Source: Deltaproteobacteria bacterium (lineage in GTDB: Bacteria; Desulfobacterota; Desulfobulbia; Desulfobulbales; VMSU01). From it: a stretch of DNA of 44,803 nt. The notes below the pieces were generated by a model. That model was not told the origin of the DNA. It ran no database searches and was given only the letters and a program-made list of their open reading frames with translations. Shown piece after piece: positions 22,594 through 32,414 of the stretch (within the stretch, counting starts at the first letter, position 1; every line of letters starts with the position of its first letter). The stretch covers positions 1 through 44,803 of the forward strand of contig JAJXUT010000009.1 in NCBI GenBank assembly GCA_021782655.1, given 5' to 3'. Made by a program: the position numbers and the translations under genes.

Positions 22594-24573
22594 CTATAGC
22601 CTGATTGCCACCCAGCCCAGCAGGGCCACGATGACGCTGAAGATGTAAAAAACGTAGATATGCACCAGCCCCGATTGCAGGCGTCTTAACCGGGTGCAGC
22701 GGGCCGCCACCCAGGCGAAGAGGGGCAGGAACCCGGCCTCCAGCACCAGATCGGGGGCCTGATGCCTAAATACCTCCCGGCCTGGGAAGAGCCGCATCGA
22801 ACGTCCGCCCTCGATTCGGGGCCGGAGACAATCGCAGAAAAAACTCACCCCGGCCAGCTCGCTGAAGCCCTCGGCGCTGTAGGCCATGCGGCGGGTGGGG
22901 AACAGGTAGCCGCAGCCCCAGGTGGGGACGGCGGGCGTCACGGCCCGGGGCTTCCGCCAACGGCCCAGCAGGGCGGTTAAGACCAGCAGCAGGGCCAGTC
23001 CCTGGGCCAGTCCTCCCAGCCAGAGCGGCAGCAGCCCGGCCTGGGCCAGGAGCGGCGCCGCCGGCGGCTCGATTGCCTTCGCCACCCGCAGCACCGGCCC
23101 GAGCAGCAGGCTGGGGGCCAAGCCGCCAGCCAGACAGAGGCCGGCCAGGACGAACATGGGGACGAGCATCAAGGCCCCGGACTCGTGGGCCAGATCTGCC
23201 CGAGAGCCGCGCGGCTCGCCGCCCAAGGCGATGCCGATCAGGCGGCTGAAGACCAACAGCGCCAGTCCGCCCACCAGGGCCAACAGGCCCACGATCACCA
23301 GGGGGAAGAAGGCGGCCAGGCCCTTGAGCCGTACCCCGGCCTCCAGGAATCCCCGGTAGATGAACCACTCGCCGAGCAGGCCGTTGGCCGGCGGCAGGGC
23401 GGTTACCGCCAGGGCCCCGATCACCAGGCAGAGGCCAGTGGCCGGCATCCGCCGCATCAGTCCGCCCAGGCGGTTTAGGTTGCGACTGCCCGCCCCGTGC
23501 AGGAGCGAGCCCGCCCCCAGGAAGAGCAGCCCCTTGAACAGGGCGTGGTTTAGGATGTGAGTCAAGGCCCCGATCAGGGCCAGGGCCGCCAGTTGCGGGT
23601 AGCGTCCCCGGCAGAACAGCCACAGCCCCAGGGCGAGGAGGATGAGCCCCACGTTTTCCACCGTGGAGTAGGCGAGGCCGCGTTTCACGTCGCTCTGGAA
23701 GGCGGACATGGCAATACCGAACAGGGCCCCGGCCAGGCCCAGGGCCATCAGCGTCCCGCCCCACCAGCCCGGGGCGCTGGGCAGGAAGAGCAGGAAGCGG
23801 ACGAGCCCGTAGAGGGCGGTCTTGACCATCGCCCCGGACATCAGGGCCGAGACGTGGCTGGGGGCGGCGGGGTGGGCCTCGGGCAGCCAGACGTGGAAGG
23901 GGAAGAGCCCGGCCTTGCTGCCGAAGCCAAGCAGCAGCAGGATAAAGAGCAGGGAGGCCGTGGGGCCGGGGAGGTGGCTTAAGGCGGCAAAGGCGGAGAA
24001 GTCGAACCCGCCGGCGAAGGCGCCGATGGTCAGGAAGCCACCCAAAAGCAGGGCCGCCCCCAGGTGGGTGGCCAGGAGATAGATCAATCCCGCCCTGGCG
24101 TTCGCGGGCTCCTGGTGTTCGGTGATGACCAGGAAGAAGGAGGCGAGCGACATGCCCTCCCAGGCGAAGAGGAAGAGCAGGGCGTTGGCCGCCGTGATTA
24201 CCACCGACATGGAGGCCACCAGCAGGTTGTAGAACAGCCAGTGCAGGCCGGGAAGTCGTCCCTCTCGGCCCCGCAGGTAGCCGCCGCCGTAAATGGCGCC
24301 CAGCAGTCCCAGCAGATGGACGGGAAGCAGGAAAAAGGCGGCCAGGGGGTCAAGGCGCAGGGAAAGGGTGAGGCCGGGGATGGTGGTGGCGAGCGCCAGG
24401 CCTGTCGTCTGGCCGTTGGCCAGGGCGCCAACCGCTATCGCCAGCCCGGCCAGAGAGCCTAGGGCCGCCGAGCCGCTGCCCACCAGGGTGGCCGCCAGGG
24501 GCCGTCGCCCCAGGGCGGGAGCCAGAATGCCGCCGGTCAGCAGCAGAAGCCAGGAAACAATCAGTAGTTGCAC
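22594..24573 (-). CDS. hyfB: HyfB/NuoL-like antiporter subunit (first copy) of Ehr-type complex
   Basis: A 659-residue membrane protein of the HyfB/HycC branch of the NuoL/M/N family, close to the 672 aa of E. coli HyfB. Landmarks are LFAWEGMSLASFFLV (glutamate), LPEAHPAAPSHVSALMSGAMVKTALYG, DVKRGLAYSTVENVG and the C-terminal WGCGYLFPTRRMAYSAEGFSEL. I chose GTG at 24573 (first residues VQLLIVSWLLLLTGG), with AAGG about 8 nt upstream; the open frame extends further but its codons look non-coding. It is the first gene of the operon. A paralogue ends the operon at 15301-17292. Confidence 0.9.
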   Translation of the reverse strand: MQLLIVSWLLLLTGGILAPALGRRPLAATLVGSGSAALGSLAGLAIAVGALANGQTTGLALATTIPGLTLSLRLDPLAAFFLLPVHLLGLLGAIYGGGYLRGREGRLPGLHWLFYNLLVASMSVVITAANALLFLFAWEGMSLASFFLVITEHQEPANARAGLIYLLATHLGAALLLGGFLTIGAFAGGFDFSAFAALSHLPGPTASLLFILLLLGFGSKAGLFPFHVWLPEAHPAAPSHVSALMSGAMVKTALYGLVRFLLFLPSAPGWWGGTLMALGLAGALFGIAMSAFQSDVKRGLAYSTVENVGLILLALGLWLFCRGRYPQLAALALIGALTHILNHALFKGLLFLGAGSLLHGAGSRNLNRLGGLMRRMPATGLCLVIGALAVTALPPANGLLGEWFIYRGFLEAGVRLKGLAAFFPLVIVGLLALVGGLALLVFSRLIGIALGGEPRGSRADLAHESGALMLVPMFVLAGLCLAGGLAPSLLLGPVLRVAKAIEPPAAPLLAQAGLLPLWLGGLAQGLALLLVLTALLGRWRKPRAVTPAVPTWGCGYLFPTRRMAYSAEGFSELAGVSFFCDCLRPRIEGGRSMRLFPGREVFRHQAPDLVLEAGFLPLFAWVAARCTRLRRLQSGLVHIYVFYIFSVIVALLGWVAIRL

Positions 24574-25055
24574 CGCATCGACCTTACAGGGACAGGGGAG
24601 TCGTCGGGGGTCAGCGCCGCCGGGCGGGCTGGACGGATAACTCTTAAGAAGGCGGGAAGGGTGGCCTTTGGGCCGCAAACTCCCGCCCCGAGGGTAAACT
24701 TCAGGCAAGAACGCGGCACCATTTGCGCCAGGGCGCAGGGCGTGGGATGAGCCCACGAAAATGGCCGCGTGGCATGAGTTGCCCCTCGCGTTTTTACCAT
24801 CGTCGTCGGTCATGTGGCAGTCGGCTTGAAAGAGACGGCTGTCCATGGCTGGCAGCGTGAAACGAGCCCTCTCAATGTGTTATTTCCTGGTAAATGTCAA
24901 GTGGAAAAGCCGCCCCAGAGGGGAAAAGTCAGCCGTCCGGCGTTTCTGGGCCGCCTGGCCATTTCTTGCTTCTACTTTTAGGGTCGCGGTGGTATAGAGG
25001 GGATTTCGGCACCCGGGCAACTCCATCGAGATGCCCCGCCACCGAACAGCAAACC
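24574..25055. promoter_or_regulatory. Divergent intergenic region between the Ehr operon and the arn operon
   Basis: This 482-nt stretch has no gene I can support. For the Ehr operon, minus-strand TGGCGCAAATGGTGC (24716-24730) has GG and GC at sigma-54 spacing but differs from consensus at three other positions, so it is a weak candidate. For the arn operon, TGGTATAGA near 24991-25001 is a possible extended -10 element. Neither is strong. Confidence 0.35.
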
Positions 25056-26207
25056 ATGCGCTCTCAATTTCTTCCCTTCTCCCGGCCCTCGATCAGCGAG
25101 GACGAAATCGCCCAGGTGGGTGAGGTGCTGCGCTCGGGCTGGATCACCACCGGGCTCAAGGCCGCCGCCTTCGAGGACGCCTTCGCCGCCTACTGCGGCG
25201 GCAGGGGCGCCGTGGCCCTGGCCTCGGCCACCGCCGGGATGCATATCCTGCTTAAGGCCTTGGACATTAAGCCCGGCGACGAGGTGGTGACCCCCTCCAT
25301 GACCTGGGTGTCCACCGTCAACCTGATTACCCTGGCCGGCGCCACCCCGGTCTTCGCCGACATCGACCTCCACACCCTGATGGTGACGCCAGAGACCGTT
25401 GCCCCCTGCCTTGGCCCCCGCACCAAACTCATCGTGCCGGTGCACTTCGCCGGCGCCAGCCTGGATCTCGACCCCCTGCGCGTCCTGGCGGCCAGCCACG
25501 GCATCCCGCTGGTCGAGGACGCGGCCCATGCCGCCGGCACCGAGTACCGGGGCCGGAAGATCGGGGCGGACGGCACCAGCATCTTCTCCTTTCACCCGAT
25601 CAAGAACCTCACCTGCGGCGAGGGCGGGATGCTGGTCAGCGACGACTCGGGGTTGATGGAGCGCATCAAGCGCCTTAAGTTCCACGGCTTAGGCGTCGAT
25701 GCCTATGACCGGTCCACCCAGGGCCGCGCCCCCCAGGCCGAGGTTATCGAGCCGGGATACAAGTACAACCTGACCGACTTCGCCGCCGTTCTGGGGCTCG
25801 GCCAACTGGCGCGGCTGGAGGGCTTTATCGCCCGCCGCGCCGCCCTGGCTGGGCTCTACCGGGAGCTGCTGGCCGGAATCGACGAAATTACCCCGCTGGC
25901 CCTGCCCGCCTGGCCCCAGCGCCACGCCTGGCACCTATTCATCGTCCGGCTGGAGGTGGAGCGGGCGGGATTGAGCCGCGACGAGTTCATGGCCCGGCTC
26001 AAGGCCAGAAATATCGGCACTGGCCTGCACTTTAAGGCCGTGCATCTCCAGAAATACTACCGCGAGACCCTGGCGCTTACCCCCGGCGCTCTGCCGGCCA
26101 CGGAGTGGAACTCGGAGCGCATCCTGTCGCTGCCCCTGTTCCCGGCCATGACCGACGCCGAGGTGGCGGAGGTGGTGGCGGCGATCAAGGAGGTGCTGAC
26201 GGCATGA
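25056..26207 (+). CDS. arnB: UDP-4-amino-4-deoxy-L-arabinose aminotransferase ArnB
   Basis: PLP-dependent transaminase that makes UDP-L-Ara4N from the 4-keto sugar using glutamate. The N-terminus [20 protein letters not shown] matches the DegT/ArnB family start, and SGWITTG is a typical early motif. The PLP lysine is in [16 protein letters not shown]. Length 383 is close to E. coli ArnB (about 380 aa). ATG at 25056 fits the family start; there is no clear ribosome site and the frame is open upstream. It begins the arn operon and overlaps arnC by 4 nt. Confidence 0.95.
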   Translation: MRSQFLPFSRPSISEDEIAQVGEVLRSGWITTGLKAAAFEDAFAAYCGGRGAVALASATAGMHILLKALDIKPGDEVVTPSMTWVSTVNLITLAGATPVFADIDLHTLMVTPETVAPCLGPRTKLIVPVHFAGASLDLDPLRVLAASHGIPLVEDAAHAAGTEYRGRKIGADGTSIFSFHPIKNLTCGEGGMLVSDDSGLMERIKRLKFHGLGVDAYDRSTQGRAPQAEVIEPGYKYNLTDFAAVLGLGQLARLEGFIARRAALAGLYRELLAGIDEITPLALPAWPQRHAWHLFIVRLEVERAGLSRDEFMARLKARNIGTGLHFKAVHLQKYYRETLALTPGALPATEWNSERILSLPLFPAMTDAEVAEVVAAIKEVLTA

Positions 26208-27157
26208 GCCTGGGGTTGTCGGTGGTCATCCCGGTCTATAACGAGGAGGCGAGCTTGGGCGAGCTGATCGGCCGCTGTCTCGCCGCCTGCCGGGGCCTTG
26301 AGCTCGATTTCGAGCTGATCCTGATCGACGACGGCAGCCGCGACCGCTCCGCCGCCCTGATCGAGGCGGCGGCGGGCTGCGAGCCGGAGCTGGTGGGGGT
26401 GATCTTAAACCGCAACTACGGCCAGCACGCCGCGGTCATGGCCGGTCTGGCCCAGAGCCGGGGCGAGGTGGTCGTCACCCTGGACGCCGATCTCCAGAAT
26501 CCTCCCGAGGAGATTCCCCGGCTGATGGCGGAGATGGCCCAGGGCTTCGACGTGGTGGGCACGGTGCGCCAAGAGCGGCAGGACTCGCTCTTCCGGCGGC
26601 TGGCCTCCGCCATGATCAACAGCGCGGTGCGCCGTTCGACCGGGGTGATGATGCACGACTACGGCTGCATGTTGCGCGCCTACCGGAGGCCGATCATCGA
26701 CGCCATGCTCCAGTGCCGGGAGCACTCGACCTTCATCCCCATCCTGGCCAACGGCTTCGCCCGCAGGACTTCCGAGATCCCGGTGGGCCACGCCGCCCGC
26801 CGGCAGGGCGACTCGAAGTACAGCCTGTTCAAGCTCGTCTCCCTCCAGTTCGACCTCTTGACCTCGATGTCCACCTTCCCGCTGCGGCTGCTGTCGCTCG
26901 CCGGCTGCCTGGTGGCTGCCGCCGGCATGGCCTTCGGTCTGTTCCTGATGGTCATGCGCCTGGTCTATGGCGCCGCCTGGGCGGTGAACGGGGTCTTTAC
27001 CCTATTTTCCCCCCTGTTCGTGCTCATCGGGGCCCAGTTTATCGCCATGGGGCTCTTGGGCGAGTACATCGGCCGCATCTACCAGGACGTCAGGAACCGG
27101 CCCCGCTACTTTGTCGAGAAGGTGGTGGGGCAACAGGCCCAGGGAGAACGGCCATGA
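26204..27157 (+). CDS. arnC: Undecaprenyl-phosphate 4-deoxy-4-formamido-L-arabinose transferase ArnC
   Basis: GT2 glycosyltransferase that moves Ara4FN from UDP onto undecaprenyl phosphate. The N-terminal domain opens [18 protein letters not shown] and has the DDGS and [15 protein letters not shown] metal-binding motifs. Two C-terminal transmembrane segments ([20 protein letters not shown] and [20 protein letters not shown]) anchor it. The 317-residue length matches ArnC (322 in E. coli). ATG at 26204 overlaps the arnB stop as ATGA; the frame is open upstream but that part is arnB in another frame. Confidence 0.95.
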   Translation: MSLGLSVVIPVYNEEASLGELIGRCLAACRGLELDFELILIDDGSRDRSAALIEAAAGCEPELVGVILNRNYGQHAAVMAGLAQSRGEVVVTLDADLQNPPEEIPRLMAEMAQGFDVVGTVRQERQDSLFRRLASAMINSAVRRSTGVMMHDYGCMLRAYRRPIIDAMLQCREHSTFIPILANGFARRTSEIPVGHAARRQGDSKYSLFKLVSLQFDLLTSMSTFPLRLLSLAGCLVAAAGMAFGLFLMVMRLVYGAAWAVNGVFTLFSPLFVLIGAQFIAMGLLGEYIGRIYQDVRNRPRYFVEKVVGQQAQGERP

Positions 27158-27273
27158 CCGTGGTCAGCCTGGTATCTGGCCCCGTTGTTTTCAAGGAACA
27201 CGTTCCTCTTTTCTCCGGGCTCGGCCTGCTGTTCATCGTGGCGGGCGGACTGATCATCCAGTACGGCGCCTGA
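27154..27273 (+). CDS. 39-residue membrane peptide resembling the C-terminal end of ArnE/ArnF-type small transporters
   Basis: ATG at 27154 overlaps the arnC stop (ATGA) and is preceded by AGGGAG, so translation is plausible. The peptide begins [17 protein letters not shown] and ends [17 protein letters not shown]. The pattern (V-V-F-K-E, then G-x-x-x-I-x-x-G-x-x-x-I) is that of the last helix of SMR/DMT transporters; E. coli ArnE ends WCGVAFIIGGIVILGSTV. ArnE/ArnF flip undecaprenyl-Ara4N across the inner membrane. Full ArnE is about 110 aa, so this is either a truncated remnant or a single-helix microprotein. It lies between arnC and arnA in the operon. The homology is judged by eye only. 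Confidence 0.6.
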   Translation: MTVVSLVSGPVVFKEHVPLFSGLGLLFIVAGGLIIQYGA

Positions 27274-27315
27274 CCCGCCATTACCCGTACTCGGCGTAAC
27301 CCTTCACCCTCTTTT

Positions 27316-27324
27316 TGGTATAAT
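27316..27324 (+). promoter_or_regulatory. Possible extended -10 element directly before arnA
   Basis: TGGTATAAT is an exact TGN-TATAAT extended -10 box ending 3 nt before the arnA ATG. No good -35 box is seen at the usual distance. A start here would give a leaderless or nearly leaderless arnA transcript, and arnA has no visible ribosome-binding site. It could equally be chance. Confidence 0.35.
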
Positions 27325-27327
27325 CCC

Positions 27328-29319
27328 ATGAAAGCCATTGTCCTTGCCTACCACAATATCGGCTGCGCCGGCATCCGGGCGCTTGTCAAGCACGGGTACG
27401 AGATCGCTGCCGTCTTCACCCACCCCGACGACCCGGAAGAGAACCACTGGTTCGAGTCGGTGGCCGAGCTGGCCGCGAGCCTAAACATCGAGGTGCACGC
27501 CCCGGAGAACATCAACCATCCCCTGTGGGTGGAGCGCATCCGGGCCCTGGCCCCGGACATCATGTTCTCCTTCTATTACCGCCACATGGTGGGGGCCGAG
27601 GTGCTGGCCATCCCGCCCGCCGGCTGCCTGAACCTGCACGGCTCGCTGCTTCCCAAGTACCGGGGCCGTTGCCCGGTGAATTGGGCCCTCATCCACGGCG
27701 AGAGCGAGACCGGGGTCAGCCTGCACTACATGACCGTCAAGCCCGACGCCGGGGACCTCGTGGGCCAGGAGCGGCTGACCATTGACGACCAGGATACCGC
27801 CCACACCCTGCACCAGAAGATGACCGCCGCCGCTGTGAGCTTGCTTACCGCCACCCTGCCGCTAATCAAAAAGGGCGCCGCTCCCCGCCTGCCTCAGGAT
27901 CACGGCCAGGCCTCCTATTTCGGGGGCCGGAAACCAGCCGACGGCGAGATCGACTGGACGAACACCGCCACTTCGGTGCGCAACCTGGTGCGGGCCGTGA
28001 CCTGGCCCTACCCTGGGGCCTTCAGCTTCATCGGCAACAGGAAGCTCATGGTCTGGGCCTGCTCGCTCACCGAGGGCAGGGCGGGCGAGCGGCCCGGTAC
28101 CGTTTTGTCCGCCAGCCCGCTCGTCATCGCCTGCGGTGAGGGCGCCATCCGCATCGACGCCGGCCAGGGTGACGGCGGGGTGTTCATCAACGGCGGGCAA
28201 CTGGCCGCCGAGCTGAACCTGGTGGAGGGGATGCGGCTTTCGGGCCGCACCGCCCTCCAGGTGGAGCGGGAGCGCAAGAAGAAGGTGTTGATCCTGGGGG
28301 TTGACGGCTTCATCGGCAACCACCTAAGCGAGCGGCTCTTGGACAGCGGCCGTTACGAGGTTTACGGCCTGGATCTGTCCTCCTCCTCTATCGGCAGGTT
28401 GCTGAGCCGGCCCGACTTCAACTTCCGGGAGGGCGACATCTCCATCCACCGGGAGTGGATCGAGTACCACGTGCGCAAATGCGACATCGTGCTACCGCTG
28501 GTGGCCATCGCCACCCCGGCGGTGTACGTCAAGGACCCGCTGCGGGTCTTTGAACTGGACTTCGAGGAGAACCTGCGTATCGTCCGCTACTGCGACAAGT
28601 ACGGGAAGCGGATCATCTTCCCCTCCACCTCCGAGGTTTACGGCATGAGCCAGGACCCGGAGTTCGACGAGCAGGAGTCCAACCTGGTGCTCGGCCCCAT
28701 CCGCAAGCAGCGCTGGATCTACTCGTGCAGCAAGCAGATGCTGGACCGGGTGATCTGGGCCTACGGCGCCACCCGCGGCCTGCCCTTCACCCTGATTCGG
28801 CCCTTTAACTGGGTGGGCGCCCGGCTTGATCGCCTGGAATCGGCCCGCATCGGCAGCTCGCGTGTCATCACCCAGTTGATCTTAAACCTGGTCGAGGGCA
28901 CCCCCATCCGCCTGGTGGACGGGGGCTTGCAGAAACGCTGCTTCACCGACGTCAAGGACGGGGTGGAGTGCCTGTTTCGGATCATCGAAAACCGGGACGG
29001 CTGCGCGAACGGCAGGATATTTAATATCGGCAACCCCGACAACGAGGCCTCCATCCTGGAACTGGCCCAGACCCTGGTGGCCAAGTTCGAGGCCCATCCC
29101 CTGCGCCACAAGTTCCCGCCCTTCGCCGGCTACCGGGCCATCGAGGCCCGCACCTTCTACGGCTCCGGCTACCAGGACGTGCAGCACCGGAGGCCGAGCA
29201 TCAAGGCGGCCCGCGCCGTTCTGGGCTGGAACCCCACGGTGCCGCTGGCGCAATCGGTGGAGGAGACGCTCGACTTCTTCCTGCGCCAGGCGATCGAGGA
29301 GGGTCATGTCCAAGGCTGA
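27328..29319 (+). CDS. arnA: Bifunctional UDP-glucuronate decarboxylase / UDP-Ara4N formyltransferase ArnA
   Basis: A 663-residue bifunctional enzyme (E. coli ArnA 660). The N-terminal formyltransferase domain (about 1-300) has [20 protein letters not shown] and [12 protein letters not shown], holding the catalytic Asn, His and Asp. The C-terminal SDR decarboxylase domain starts at [17 protein letters not shown] (NAD+ site) and has STSEVYG and the YSCSKQ catalytic Tyr-Lys. It oxidatively decarboxylates UDP-glucuronate, and later formylates UDP-Ara4N. It starts 54 nt after the small peptide and overlaps arnD by 14 nt. Confidence 0.97.
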   Translation: MKAIVLAYHNIGCAGIRALVKHGYEIAAVFTHPDDPEENHWFESVAELAASLNIEVHAPENINHPLWVERIRALAPDIMFSFYYRHMVGAEVLAIPPAGCLNLHGSLLPKYRGRCPVNWALIHGESETGVSLHYMTVKPDAGDLVGQERLTIDDQDTAHTLHQKMTAAAVSLLTATLPLIKKGAAPRLPQDHGQASYFGGRKPADGEIDWTNTATSVRNLVRAVTWPYPGAFSFIGNRKLMVWACSLTEGRAGERPGTVLSASPLVIACGEGAIRIDAGQGDGGVFINGGQLAAELNLVEGMRLSGRTALQVERERKKKVLILGVDGFIGNHLSERLLDSGRYEVYGLDLSSSSIGRLLSRPDFNFREGDISIHREWIEYHVRKCDIVLPLVAIATPAVYVKDPLRVFELDFEENLRIVRYCDKYGKRIIFPSTSEVYGMSQDPEFDEQESNLVLGPIRKQRWIYSCSKQMLDRVIWAYGATRGLPFTLIRPFNWVGARLDRLESARIGSSRVITQLILNLVEGTPIRLVDGGLQKRCFTDVKDGVECLFRIIENRDGCANGRIFNIGNPDNEASILELAQTLVAKFEAHPLRHKFPPFAGYRAIEARTFYGSGYQDVQHRRPSIKAARAVLGWNPTVPLAQSVEETLDFFLRQAIEEGHVQG

Positions 29320-30208
29320 CCAGGCCCTGGTCGGCCTGCGGGTGGATGTCGATACCCTGCGCGGCACCCGGCTGGGGGTGCCGAATCTGGTGGCCCTGCT
29401 GGGCGAGCAGGGCCTGCGGGCCAGCTTCTTCTTCTCGGTGGGGCCGGACAACATGGGCCGCAACCTCTGGCGGCTGCTACGGCCCGCCTTTTTTTTGAAG
29501 ATGCTGCGCTCAAGGGCGGCGAGCCTCTACGGCTGGGATATCCTGCTCATGGGCACCTGCTGGCCGGGCCCGGTGATCGGCGAGCGAGCGGCCTCGGCCA
29601 TTCGCCAGACTGCGGCGGCGGGGCACGAGATTGGCTTCCACGCCTGGGATCATCACCGCTGGCAGACCCGAATCGATGCCCTAAGCGAGGCGGAGATCGA
29701 ACGCGATTGCCGCCGGGGACTTGATCGTCTCTCCGCCCTCGCCGGACGGCCGGTGGACTGCGCCGCCGCCCCGGCCTGGCGTTTGTCCGAGGCCGGACTT
29801 AGGGCGCGGGCCCGGCTGGGGCTGCGCTACGCCTCCGACTGCCGGGGAGAGTCAATCTTCGTGCCCGCCAGCGGCGGCCCGCCTCAGGTGCCCACCACCC
29901 TACCCACCTACGACGAGGTGATCGGCACCCAGGGGGTCAGTCAAGAGAATTACAACCATCGGCTGCTGGGTCTGATTAGGCCCCGGAGGTTGAACGTCCT
30001 AACCATCCACGCCGAGGCCGAGGGGTTGAGCTGCCGGGGGCTGTTCGCCGATTTTCTGGCCCAGGCTGCCCGGCGGGGGGTGCTGTTCGTGCCCCTGGGC
30101 GACCTCCTGGCCCGGCATCCCGACCCGCCTTCGGCGGGCATGGAACGAAGGGAACTGCCCGGACGGGAAGGCTGGCTGTCCTGGCAGGGGCTGGTTGCCG
30201 CCGCATGA
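29306..30208 (+). CDS. arnD: 4-deoxy-4-formamido-L-arabinose-phosphoundecaprenol deformylase ArnD
   Basis: NodB-type polysaccharide deacetylase fold, 300 residues. The metal/catalytic residues are seen in [12 protein letters not shown] (Asp) and [14 protein letters not shown] (histidines). It removes the formyl group from undecaprenyl-P-Ara4FN, which makes the pathway irreversible. ATG at 29306 has GAGGAGG upstream and overlaps the arnA end. The next gene, arnT, overlaps by 4 nt. Confidence 0.94.
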   Translation: MSKADQALVGLRVDVDTLRGTRLGVPNLVALLGEQGLRASFFFSVGPDNMGRNLWRLLRPAFFLKMLRSRAASLYGWDILLMGTCWPGPVIGERAASAIRQTAAAGHEIGFHAWDHHRWQTRIDALSEAEIERDCRRGLDRLSALAGRPVDCAAAPAWRLSEAGLRARARLGLRYASDCRGESIFVPASGGPPQVPTTLPTYDEVIGTQGVSQENYNHRLLGLIRPRRLNVLTIHAEAEGLSCRGLFADFLAQAARRGVLFVPLGDLLARHPDPPSAGMERRELPGREGWLSWQGLVAAA

Positions 30209-31872
30209 CCACCACGACCAAGCTGCGCCTGGGGTTGTTGGCCCTTTTCGTCTGCCTTTACCTGCTGCCGCTGGGGGCCCGGCCACTAATGGAGCCGGAT
30301 GAGACCCGTTACGCCGAGGTGCCGAGAGAGATGCTCGCCACCGGCAACTGGGTCGCCCCCCACCTGGATGGCCTGCGCTACTTCGAGAAGCCGCCGCTCG
30401 GCTACTGGGTCAACGCCATCAGCATGAAGATCCTGGGCAGCGGCGCCTTCGCTACCCGTCTGCCCTCGGCCCTGAGCGTAGGCCTGGGCGCCCTGGTGAT
30501 CCTCCTCCTTAGCCGTTGTTTTTTGCCCCCGGAGGAGGTGTGGGCCGGGCCGGTGGCCAGCCTGATCTTTCTCACCAGCGGCGAGGTGATCGCGGTGGGC
30601 ACCTTCAGCGTCATGGACTCCATGCTCTCCGCCTCGCTCACCCTGACCCTGGCCTGTTTTTTCATGGCAACGCAAGCGGGGCGCGGCTCCTCCGGCCAGC
30701 GGGGCTGGCTGATAGCCGCCGGGGTGAGCTGCGGGATCGCCTTTCTGCTCAAGGGTTTTCTGGCCCTGGTGGTGCCGGCCATCAGCGTTGGGGCCTACCT
30801 CGTCTGGGAGCGGCGTTGGCGGGAGATCTGGCGGCTGGCCTGGCTGCCGCTTGTGGTCGCCACCCTGACCGTCCTGCCCTGGGCCTGGGCCATTGAGCGT
30901 CAGCAGCCGGACTTCTGGCGCTACTTCTTCTGGGTCGAGCACGTTCACCGTTTCCTGGGTGGCGGTGGCGCCCAGCATCCCCAAGGGTTTTGGTTCTTTT
31001 TCCTCTTCGGGCCGCTGATGTTTCTGCCCTGGAGTTTCCTTACGCCTGCGGCCATGCTGGGTCTGAAGGACGCCCCGCCCATAGGGGCCAGGCCGCTTAT
31101 CCGTTTCTGCCTGTGCTGGTTCGGGCTGCCGTTTCTGTTCTTCTCCTTCTCCTCCGGCAAGCTCTTGACCTATATCCTGCCCTGTTTCCCGCCCCTTGCC
31201 ATCCTGACGAGCCTGGGGCTATTGGCCGCCTTGCGGGCCGGGCGGGAGCGGGGCGTTAACCTGGGGGCCGGGGCGCTGGGGGGGCTGTTTCTGCTCGCCG
31301 CCTTGGGGTTGCTGCTGGTGCAGACCGTCGGCCTGCCGGGGGTGACGCCGCCCTATGCCGCTGCCTGGCAGTGGCGGCTGGGGGTGCTGGGGCTGTCGGG
31401 TTTCGCCGGCCTGTCGATTCTGGCCGCCTTGGCCAGGGAGCCGGGGGCCAAGCTCATCCTCTTCGGACTGGGGCCGGTGGCGCTCTTTATGGTGGCACCC
31501 TTCATTATGCCGCCTCAGTCTGTCGAACGTAAGTCGCCCAGCGTCTTTCTCGACCAGCACCGGCCCGAGATCGCCGCCCACACGGCGATCTTTTCCGACG
31601 AAGACCCGCTGCGGGCGGTCTGCTTATCCTTCAAACGCGACGACGTGACCATCGTGGGGGGCGGCGGCGAGTTGAGCTACGGCCTGTCATACCCGGACGC
31701 CCAGGGCCGGATGATTGCGCCGGACAAGCTCGTCTCCGCCCTGGCCGCCCATCGCGGTCAGGCGGTGCTGGTGGCGGCGAGCGATAATTACCGAGTCTGG
31801 CGCCAACAACTGCCGCCGCCGCGCCGGATTTACTCCAGCGGCCCCAAGGGATACGTCCTGGCCTGGTATTGA
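30205..31872 (+). CDS. arnT: Lipid A 4-amino-4-deoxy-L-arabinose transferase ArnT
   Basis: A 555-residue multi-pass inner-membrane glycosyltransferase (PMT/GT83 type). The first periplasmic loop has PLMEPDETRYAEVPREML with the catalytic acidic residues, then YFEKPPLGYW. About 11-12 hydrophobic helices are followed by a soluble C-terminal periplasmic part (from about residue 440). It transfers L-Ara4N to lipid A phosphates, lowering binding of cationic peptides such as polymyxin. ATG overlaps the arnD stop (ATGA). It closes the arn operon; arnF and a full arnE are not seen. Confidence 0.94.
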   Translation: MTTTTKLRLGLLALFVCLYLLPLGARPLMEPDETRYAEVPREMLATGNWVAPHLDGLRYFEKPPLGYWVNAISMKILGSGAFATRLPSALSVGLGALVILLLSRCFLPPEEVWAGPVASLIFLTSGEVIAVGTFSVMDSMLSASLTLTLACFFMATQAGRGSSGQRGWLIAAGVSCGIAFLLKGFLALVVPAISVGAYLVWERRWREIWRLAWLPLVVATLTVLPWAWAIERQQPDFWRYFFWVEHVHRFLGGGGAQHPQGFWFFFLFGPLMFLPWSFLTPAAMLGLKDAPPIGARPLIRFCLCWFGLPFLFFSFSSGKLLTYILPCFPPLAILTSLGLLAALRAGRERGVNLGAGALGGLFLLAALGLLLVQTVGLPGVTPPYAAAWQWRLGVLGLSGFAGLSILAALAREPGAKLILFGLGPVALFMVAPFIMPPQSVERKSPSVFLDQHRPEIAAHTAIFSDEDPLRAVCLSFKRDDVTIVGGGGELSYGLSYPDAQGRMIAPDKLVSALAAHRGQAVLVAASDNYRVWRQQLPPPRRIYSSGPKGYVLAWY

Positions 31873-31899
31873 GCGAAGCGGACGACGAGGGAGACAACC

Positions 31900-32274
31900 A
31901 TGGAACATCACAAGCTGGTCTTGCCAGGGCACTTGAATCATTACGGTTTCCTCTTCGGCGGCAACCTGTTGCAGTGGGTGGACGAGTACGCCTGGATCGC
32001 CGCCAGTCTGGATTATCCGGGGGCCAAGTTCGTCACCATCGGCATGGATCGGGTGGTGTTTCGGAAGAATATCCGCAACGGCACCATCCTCAAGTTCGTT
32101 ATTGAACGGATGCGGGCCGGCAGCACCTCGGCGCAGTACGGAGTGCTGGTATTCAGGGGCAACGGCAAGGACTGCGACAACGAGCCGCTCTTCTCCACCA
32201 ACGTCACCTTCGTCAACGTCGATCAGCGGGGCCGCAAACAGGCACTGCCGGAATACGTCCAGCGGGCCGAGTGA
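31900..32274 (+). CDS. Acyl-CoA thioesterase (hotdog fold, YciA-like)
   Basis: A 124-residue single hotdog domain. NHYGFLFGGNLLQWVDEYAWIAA is the central-helix motif of the acyl-CoA thioesterase family, with the catalytic Asp in WVDE. Length is slightly under E. coli YciA (132). ATG at 31900 has GGGAG about 8 nt upstream. It lies 27 nt after arnT and may share its transcript. The substrate chain length cannot be read from sequence. Confidence 0.85.
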   Translation: MEHHKLVLPGHLNHYGFLFGGNLLQWVDEYAWIAASLDYPGAKFVTIGMDRVVFRKNIRNGTILKFVIERMRAGSTSAQYGVLVFRGNGKDCDNEPLFSTNVTFVNVDQRGRKQALPEYVQRAE

Positions 32275-32343
32275 GCGGGCCGCGAATTTGAGCCATGTGG
32301 GGGGGCTTCGCGGCCGCTAACCCCGCCCTGGGTGCCTTCCCAC

Positions 32344-32372
32344 TTGAAAAACCGTCGCTTTCAGGTTAAAAG
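32344..32372 (+). promoter_or_regulatory. Candidate sigma-70 promoter for efp-epmA
   Basis: TTGAAA (5 of 6 to TTGACA) and TAAAAG (4 of 6 to TATAAT) are separated by 17 nt. Transcription would start near 32379, leaving a leader of about 120 nt before efp. It is the best promoter-like pair I found in the gap 32275-32499. Confidence 0.45.
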
Positions 32373-32414
32373 GTGCCTCCGGCACGTAGGACATATAAGC
32401 CGGGTGCCGAACCT
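32363..32414 (+). other. Alternative hairpins in the efp upstream region
   Basis: GGCAC (32381-32385) can pair with GTGCC just before it (32373-32377, 3-nt loop) or, extended as CGGCAC, with GTGCCG (32404-32409). These two stems exclude each other. An outer pair AGGTT (32363-32367) / AACCT (32410-32414) can stack on the second. No poly-T follows. Whether it acts in regulation depends on the start of transcription. Confidence 0.35.

Noticed and set aside
24958-24975. A plus-strand TGGCC-N6-TTGC sequence as a sigma-54 promoter for arnB
   Set aside because: The distance between GG and GC is nine bases rather than ten, and sigma-54 promoters do not tolerate this well.
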